From assembly GCA_028292185.1 (NCBI GenBank), contig JAQGMT010000370.1, forward strand, positions 1-20,886: a DNA stretch of 20,886 nt. Reading direction: 5' to 3'. Within the stretch, counting starts at the first letter, position 1; each line of letters opens with the position of its first letter. The notes beneath the pieces were generated by a model, which worked only from the letters and a program-made list of their open reading frames with translations, did not search any database and was not told the DNA's origin. Of this stretch, positions 16,381 to 20,886 are shown in pieces. The DNA is from Ramlibacter sp. (GTDB lineage Bacteria; Pseudomonadota; Gammaproteobacteria; Burkholderiales; Burkholderiaceae_C). A program made the position numbers and the translations under genes.

Positions 16381-16871
16381 TTCTTGGGTGCGGGTGCGGG
16401 TGGTGCTGAGGTTTTGCCCTCGGCGGCCTTGTTGTAAAGAAACTGGCCGATCAGGTTTTCCAGCACCACAGCGGATTGGGTACCGCTGATGGTATCGCCT
16501 GGCGCCAAACTTTTCTCGTCGGCCCCCGCCTCGACCCCGATGTACTGCTCGCCCAGCAGGCCGCTGGTGAGGATCTTCAGTGAACTGTCCTTCGGGAATG
16601 CATACCGGTTCTCCAGTGCCAGGGTGACGCGAGCCTGGTAGGACTTGTCGTCGAAGCTGATGGAGTCCACCCTGCCCACCACCACACCTGCACTTTTCAC
16701 CGCGGCTTGACGCTTCAGCCCGCCAATGTTGTCGAACTTGGCCACGACCTGATAGGTGGACTGGAAGCTGATGGACAGCAGGTTGGCCGACTGCAAGGCC
16801 AGAAACAGGATGGCGGCGCCGCCGATCAGCACGAACAGGCCGACCCATACATCGCTTTTAGAGCGTTCCAT
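16377..16871 (-). CDS. mlaD: MCE-domain protein MlaD
   Basis: MlaD is the inner-membrane-anchored, periplasmic substrate-binding subunit that forms a hexameric ring on MlaFE and receives lipid from MlaC. The protein has 164 residues (183 in E. coli). One transmembrane helix (about 8-28) follows the short cytoplasmic start MERSKSDVWV. The MCE domain spans about 39-116, with VVAKFDNIGGLKRQAAVKSAGVVVGRVDSI and LTSGLLGEQYIGVEAG as its core. The VVLENLIGQFLYNKAAEG helix corresponds to the hydrophobic pore helix. The tail is Pro/Ala/Lys-rich. GAAGGAAAAAACAAG precedes the ATG as a good ribosome binding site. The stop overlaps the mlaA ATG, coupling ring and outer-membrane components. Confidence 0.96.
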   Translation of the reverse strand: MERSKSDVWVGLFVLIGGAAILFLALQSANLLSISFQSTYQVVAKFDNIGGLKRQAAVKSAGVVVGRVDSISFDDKSYQARVTLALENRYAFPKDSSLKILTSGLLGEQYIGVEAGADEKSLAPGDTISGTQSAVVLENLIGQFLYNKAAEGKTSAPPAPAPKK

Positions 16872-16888
16872 GGCTTGTTTTTTCCTTC

Positions 16889-17671
16889 TCAGATACTGAA
16901 CATCATGGCCGTCAGGATGAAATCCAGGCCGAGAACCGATAGTGAGGCCACGACAACGGTCCGTGTTGTGGCGCGTGACACGCCCTCGGGCGTTGGTTGC
17001 GCTTCGAAACCTTCGAGCAGCGCGATGAACGTCACCGTGGCGCCGAACACGAGGGTCTTGAGCACCCCATTGCCGACGTCGCGCCACACGTCCACCCCGC
17101 CTTGCATCTGGCCCCAGAACGCACCCGCGTCCACGCCGATCAGCAGCACCCCCACCATCCAGGCACCGAGGATACCGACGGCGCTGAACACTGCCGCGAG
17201 CAGCGGCATGGCGATGAAACCGGCCCAAAACCGCGGCGCCAGGATGCGCTGCACCGGATCGACCGCCATCATCTCCATGGCCGTCAATTGCTCGCCCGCT
17301 TTCATGAGGCCGATCTCGGCCGTCAGGGAAGTGCCCGCGCGGCCGGCAAACAAAAGCGCGGTCACGACGGGGCCGAGTTCGCGCACCAGGCTCAAGGCGA
17401 CCAGCAGACCCAGTGCTTCGGAGGAACCGTAGCGCTGCAACGTGTAGTAGCCCTGCAGCGCCAGCACGAAGCCGACAAACAGTCCCGACACCGCGATGAT
17501 CGCCAGAGAGTAGTTGCCGAGGAAGTGAATCTGGTCGCGCACCAGGCCGAAGCGGCGCAGCGTGGGCGCCACCTGGGCCACCAGCCGTGCGAACAGCCGC
17601 GCACCGTAACCCAGGCCGGCCAGCTTGGTTCGGGTGGCGAAGCCGATGTCCGCGGGGTTGATCCAGCTCAT
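16889..17671 (-). CDS. mlaE: ABC transporter permease MlaE
   Basis: MlaE is the membrane permease of the Mla phospholipid transporter. The protein has 260 residues, as in E. coli. About five hydrophobic segments are present, with the MlaE-family core RELGPVVTALLFAGRAGTSLTAEIGLMKAGEQLTAMEMM (about 97-135) containing the coupling region to MlaF. The N-terminal FGLVRDQIHFLGNYSL is an interfacial helix entry. The ATG overlaps the mlaF stop as ATGA. MlaD follows after 17 bases. Confidence 0.96.
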   Translation of the reverse strand: MSWINPADIGFATRTKLAGLGYGARLFARLVAQVAPTLRRFGLVRDQIHFLGNYSLAIIAVSGLFVGFVLALQGYYTLQRYGSSEALGLLVALSLVRELGPVVTALLFAGRAGTSLTAEIGLMKAGEQLTAMEMMAVDPVQRILAPRFWAGFIAMPLLAAVFSAVGILGAWMVGVLLIGVDAGAFWGQMQGGVDVWRDVGNGVLKTLVFGATVTFIALLEGFEAQPTPEGVSRATTRTVVVASLSVLGLDFILTAMMFSI

Positions 17672-18486
17672 GCCGTAAAGCCTCCGCCAAAATCCTCGGC
17701 GACGCTCGGCCCGGGATAGTGGAACGCGACCGGCCCATCCGCCCTGGCATGAACGAACTGGTCGACCAGCGGATCGACCGAGCCCATCACTTCCTGCGGC
17801 GTTCCTTGGGCCGCCACCTTTCCGTTGGCAAGCACGATCACCTGGTCGGCGATGGCAAAGGTTTCCTCCAGGTCGTGCGACACCACGATGCTGGTGATCC
17901 CCAGCGTATCGTTGAGCCGTCGGATCAGCTGTGCGGCCGTGCCCAGCGAAATCGGATCGAGTCCGGCGAACGGCTCGTCGTACATCACCAGGTCCGGGTC
18001 CAGCGCGATCGCCCGTGCCAGCGCCACCCGGCGCGCCATGCCGCCGGAGATTTCGGATGGCATCAGGTCGCGCGCGCCGCGCAGCCCCACCGCATTGAGT
18101 TTCATCAGCACGATGTCGCGGATGAGGGCGTCCGGCAGGTCGGTGTGCTCGCGCAGCGGAAACGCGACGTTGTCGAAAACGCTCAAGTCGGTGAAGAGCG
18201 CGCCGAACTGGAACAACATGCCCATGCGTCGGCGGATCGCGTAAAGCCCTGCCTGGTCCAAGCCGCCGATCTGCTTGTCCTCGAAGCTCAGTTCGCCCTT
18301 TTGCGCCCGCAGCTGCCCGCCGATCAGCCGCAGGACCGTGGTCTTGCCGCCGCCCGAAGCACCCATCAGGGCAGTGACTTTACCGCGCGGAACGGTGAAG
18401 CTCAGGTCGTCGAGAATGCGCCGGTCCCCGTAGCCGAAGCTCAGGTGGCGGCCTTCGACAAGGGCCGTGGCGTCACTGTCTGTCAT
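17668..18486 (-). CDS. mlaF: ABC transporter ATP-binding protein MlaF
   Basis: MlaF is the cytoplasmic ATPase of the MlaFEDB lipid transporter. The protein has 272 residues (269 in E. coli). Walker A is GASGGGKTT (42-50), the signature is SGGM (147-150) in SEISGGMARRVALARAI, Walker B LVMYDE is at 166-171 followed by the D-loop AGLDP, and the switch His is His204 in VVSHDLEE. The LFQFGALFTDLSVFDNVAFPLRE stretch is highly typical of MlaF. A C-terminal extension (VDPLVDQFVHARADGPVAFHYPG) matches the element known to reach across to the neighbouring MlaF and MlaB. It is the first gene of the mla set, 83 bases after gltD. Confidence 0.96.
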   Translation of the reverse strand: MTDSDATALVEGRHLSFGYGDRRILDDLSFTVPRGKVTALMGASGGGKTTVLRLIGGQLRAQKGELSFEDKQIGGLDQAGLYAIRRRMGMLFQFGALFTDLSVFDNVAFPLREHTDLPDALIRDIVLMKLNAVGLRGARDLMPSEISGGMARRVALARAIALDPDLVMYDEPFAGLDPISLGTAAQLIRRLNDTLGITSIVVSHDLEETFAIADQVIVLANGKVAAQGTPQEVMGSVDPLVDQFVHARADGPVAFHYPGPSVAEDFGGGFTA

Positions 18487-18500
18487 CCGGCGAAAGCCGG
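18487..18500. other. Hairpin immediately upstream of the mlaF start codon
   Basis: CCGGC-GAAA-GCCGG is a perfect 5-base stem with a 4-base loop directly adjoining the mlaF ATG, where a Shine-Dalgarno should be. The GAAAGCCGG half recurs at 18518-18526. In the mRNA the loop is TTTC. No usable AGGAG is visible, so the hairpin may limit ribosome access. Confidence 0.4.
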
Positions 18501-18527
18501 TGCAGCCGGCCGAGGTGGAAAGCCGGA

Positions 18528-18533
18528 ATGATA
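18528..18533 (-). promoter_or_regulatory. Possible -10 element for the mla operon
   Basis: TATCAT on the minus strand lies 41 bases above the mlaF ATG in the 83-base gltD-mlaF gap, preceded by an AT-richer stretch. No convincing -35 is seen. It is the most likely place for the mla promoter, but read-through from gltBD is equally possible because no terminator lies between. Confidence 0.3.
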
Positions 18534-18569
18534 AAGGTTGAGCGTATTCGGCGCTTTTATGATCAGGCG

Positions 18570-20051
<1,482 letters not shown>

Positions 20052-20073
20052 GACTCTTTTCTTCCTTGCTCTC

Positions 20074-20886
20074 TCACGCGGCCGCGACTGGATGCTTCAT
20101 CGCCACATGGGCGTTGTTGCCGGTGCTCGCCGCTTCCACCTCACGCTCGTACATCTCGAGCAGCGCGCGCTTGTACTCGTTCGGAAAGACCTTGACGAAC
20201 TTGCCGCGTGAAACCGCCCAGCTGTCCAGCAACTCGCGCGCCCGCCGGCTGCCAGTCCAGCGGTTGTGGTCTTCCAGCAGCTTCTTCAGCAGCGTCTCGT
20301 CGGGCTGGTCCTTGTGCAAGCGGCTCTTGCCGCCGGCCTTCTGTTCCGAGGCAGCGCCCACCGGCTCCAGCGAGACCATCGCCGTGTTGCAGCGGCTGGC
20401 GAACTGGCCATCTTCGTCATAGACGTAGGCGATGCCGCCGGACATGCCGGCGGCGAAATTACGCCCGGTCTTGCCGAGCACGAGCACCGTGCCGCCCGTC
20501 ATGTATTCGCAGCCGTGGTCGCCGGTTCCTTCGACCACCGCGGTCGCGCCCGACAGGCGTACTGCGAACCGCTCGCCGGCAACGCCGCTGAAGAATGCCT
20601 CGCCGGTGGTGGCGCCGTACAGCGCGGTGTTGCCGATGATGATGTTGCTGGTGGCGACGCCGCGGAAGTCGATGCTCGGCCGCACGACGATGCGCCCGCC
20701 CGACAAGCCCTTGCCCGTGTAATCGTTCGCGTCGCCGATCAGGTAGAGCGTGATGCCTTTGGCCAGGAACGCGCCGAACGACTGGCCGCCGGTGCCTTCG
20801 AGCTGGATGCGAATGCTGTCGTCGGGCAATCCCTCGGGGTGAACCTTGGTCAAGGCGCCGGACAGCATCGCACCCACCGAGCGATT
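20074..20886 (-). CDS. gltB: Glutamate synthase large (alpha) subunit GltB, C-terminal part
   Basis: The frame is open to the right edge (NRSVGAMLSG at the window end), so only the last 270 residues of a protein of about 1500 are here. They form the C-terminal beta-helix domain of GltB, with repeated glycine motifs of the G-x-x-G-x-x-x-G type: GKGLSGGRIVV, GNTALYGATTGEAFFSG, GTGDHGCEYMTGGTVLVLG and GRNFAAGMSGGIAYV. The domain is structural and helps transmit signals between the glutaminase and synthase sites. The end, after EYKRALLEMYE, is a variable tail. The catalytic glutaminase and FMN domains lie outside the window. Confidence 0.96.
   Translation of the reverse strand, partial: NRSVGAMLSGALTKVHPEGLPDDSIRIQLEGTGGQSFGAFLAKGITLYLIGDANDYTGKGLSGGRIVVRPSIDFRGVATSNIIIGNTALYGATTGEAFFSGVAGERFAVRLSGATAVVEGTGDHGCEYMTGGTVLVLGKTGRNFAAGMSGGIAYVYDEDGQFASRCNTAMVSLEPVGAASEQKAGGKSRLHKDQPDETLLKKLLEDHNRWTGSRRARELLDSWAVSRGKFVKVFPNEYKRALLEMYEREVEAASTGNNAHVAMKHPVAAA

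Overview
The window looks like chromosomal DNA of a high-GC betaproteobacterium, most likely Burkholderiales of the Comamonadaceae type. This is inferred from codon and GC bias, protein sequence character, the gene order mla - ibaG - murA - his - tat, and a GC-rich intergenic palindromic repeat of a kind I associate with that family. I do not name a genus. Nothing marks the region as foreign: there is no insertion sequence, integrase, tRNA, rRNA, CRISPR array or phage gene, and base composition looks even.

Layout: two genes at the left edge are on the + strand, namely the C-terminal part of a degenerate GGDEF protein and a membrane-anchored DegS/HtrA-like serine protease. Everything from about 1800 to the right edge is on the - strand. 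Read in the direction of transcription (right to left) it runs: the end of gltB and all of gltD (glutamate synthase); mlaF-mlaE-mlaD-mlaA-mlaC-mlaB (retrograde phospholipid transport, with the outer-membrane lipoprotein MlaA inside the operon); a two-gene ABC-2 exporter (YadG/YadH-like); ibaG; murA; hisG-hisD-hisC-hisB-hisH-hisA-hisF-hisI-hisE; a small membrane protein; a HinT-like HIT hydrolase; and tatA-tatB-tatC. No gap between genes exceeds about 165 bases, so there is no long non-coding stretch.

How the genes work together: three themes share one long same-strand run. They are cell-envelope upkeep (Mla, MurA, the ABC-2 pair, Tat, the nearby DegS-like protease), nitrogen assimilation and histidine synthesis (GltBD, His), and small housekeeping factors (IbaG, HinT). 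Many junctions are ATGA or TGATG overlaps (mlaF/E, mlaD/A, ABC ATPase/permease, hisD/C, hisC/B, hisI/E, tatB/C), which suggests translational coupling. The his set is complete for this window except for HisZ, which the short-form HisG needs, and a histidinol-phosphatase, because HisB here is the single-domain dehydratase. Both must be encoded elsewhere.

I did not find an undescribed system. The points that most deserve a second look are modest: a GGDEF protein with a destroyed signature, a tandem pair of palindromic repeats between mlaC and mlaB, a 7-residue repeat tail on MlaA, a strong hairpin between mlaA and mlaC, the ABC-2 pair inserted between mlaB and ibaG, and an unnamed membrane protein between hisE and hinT.
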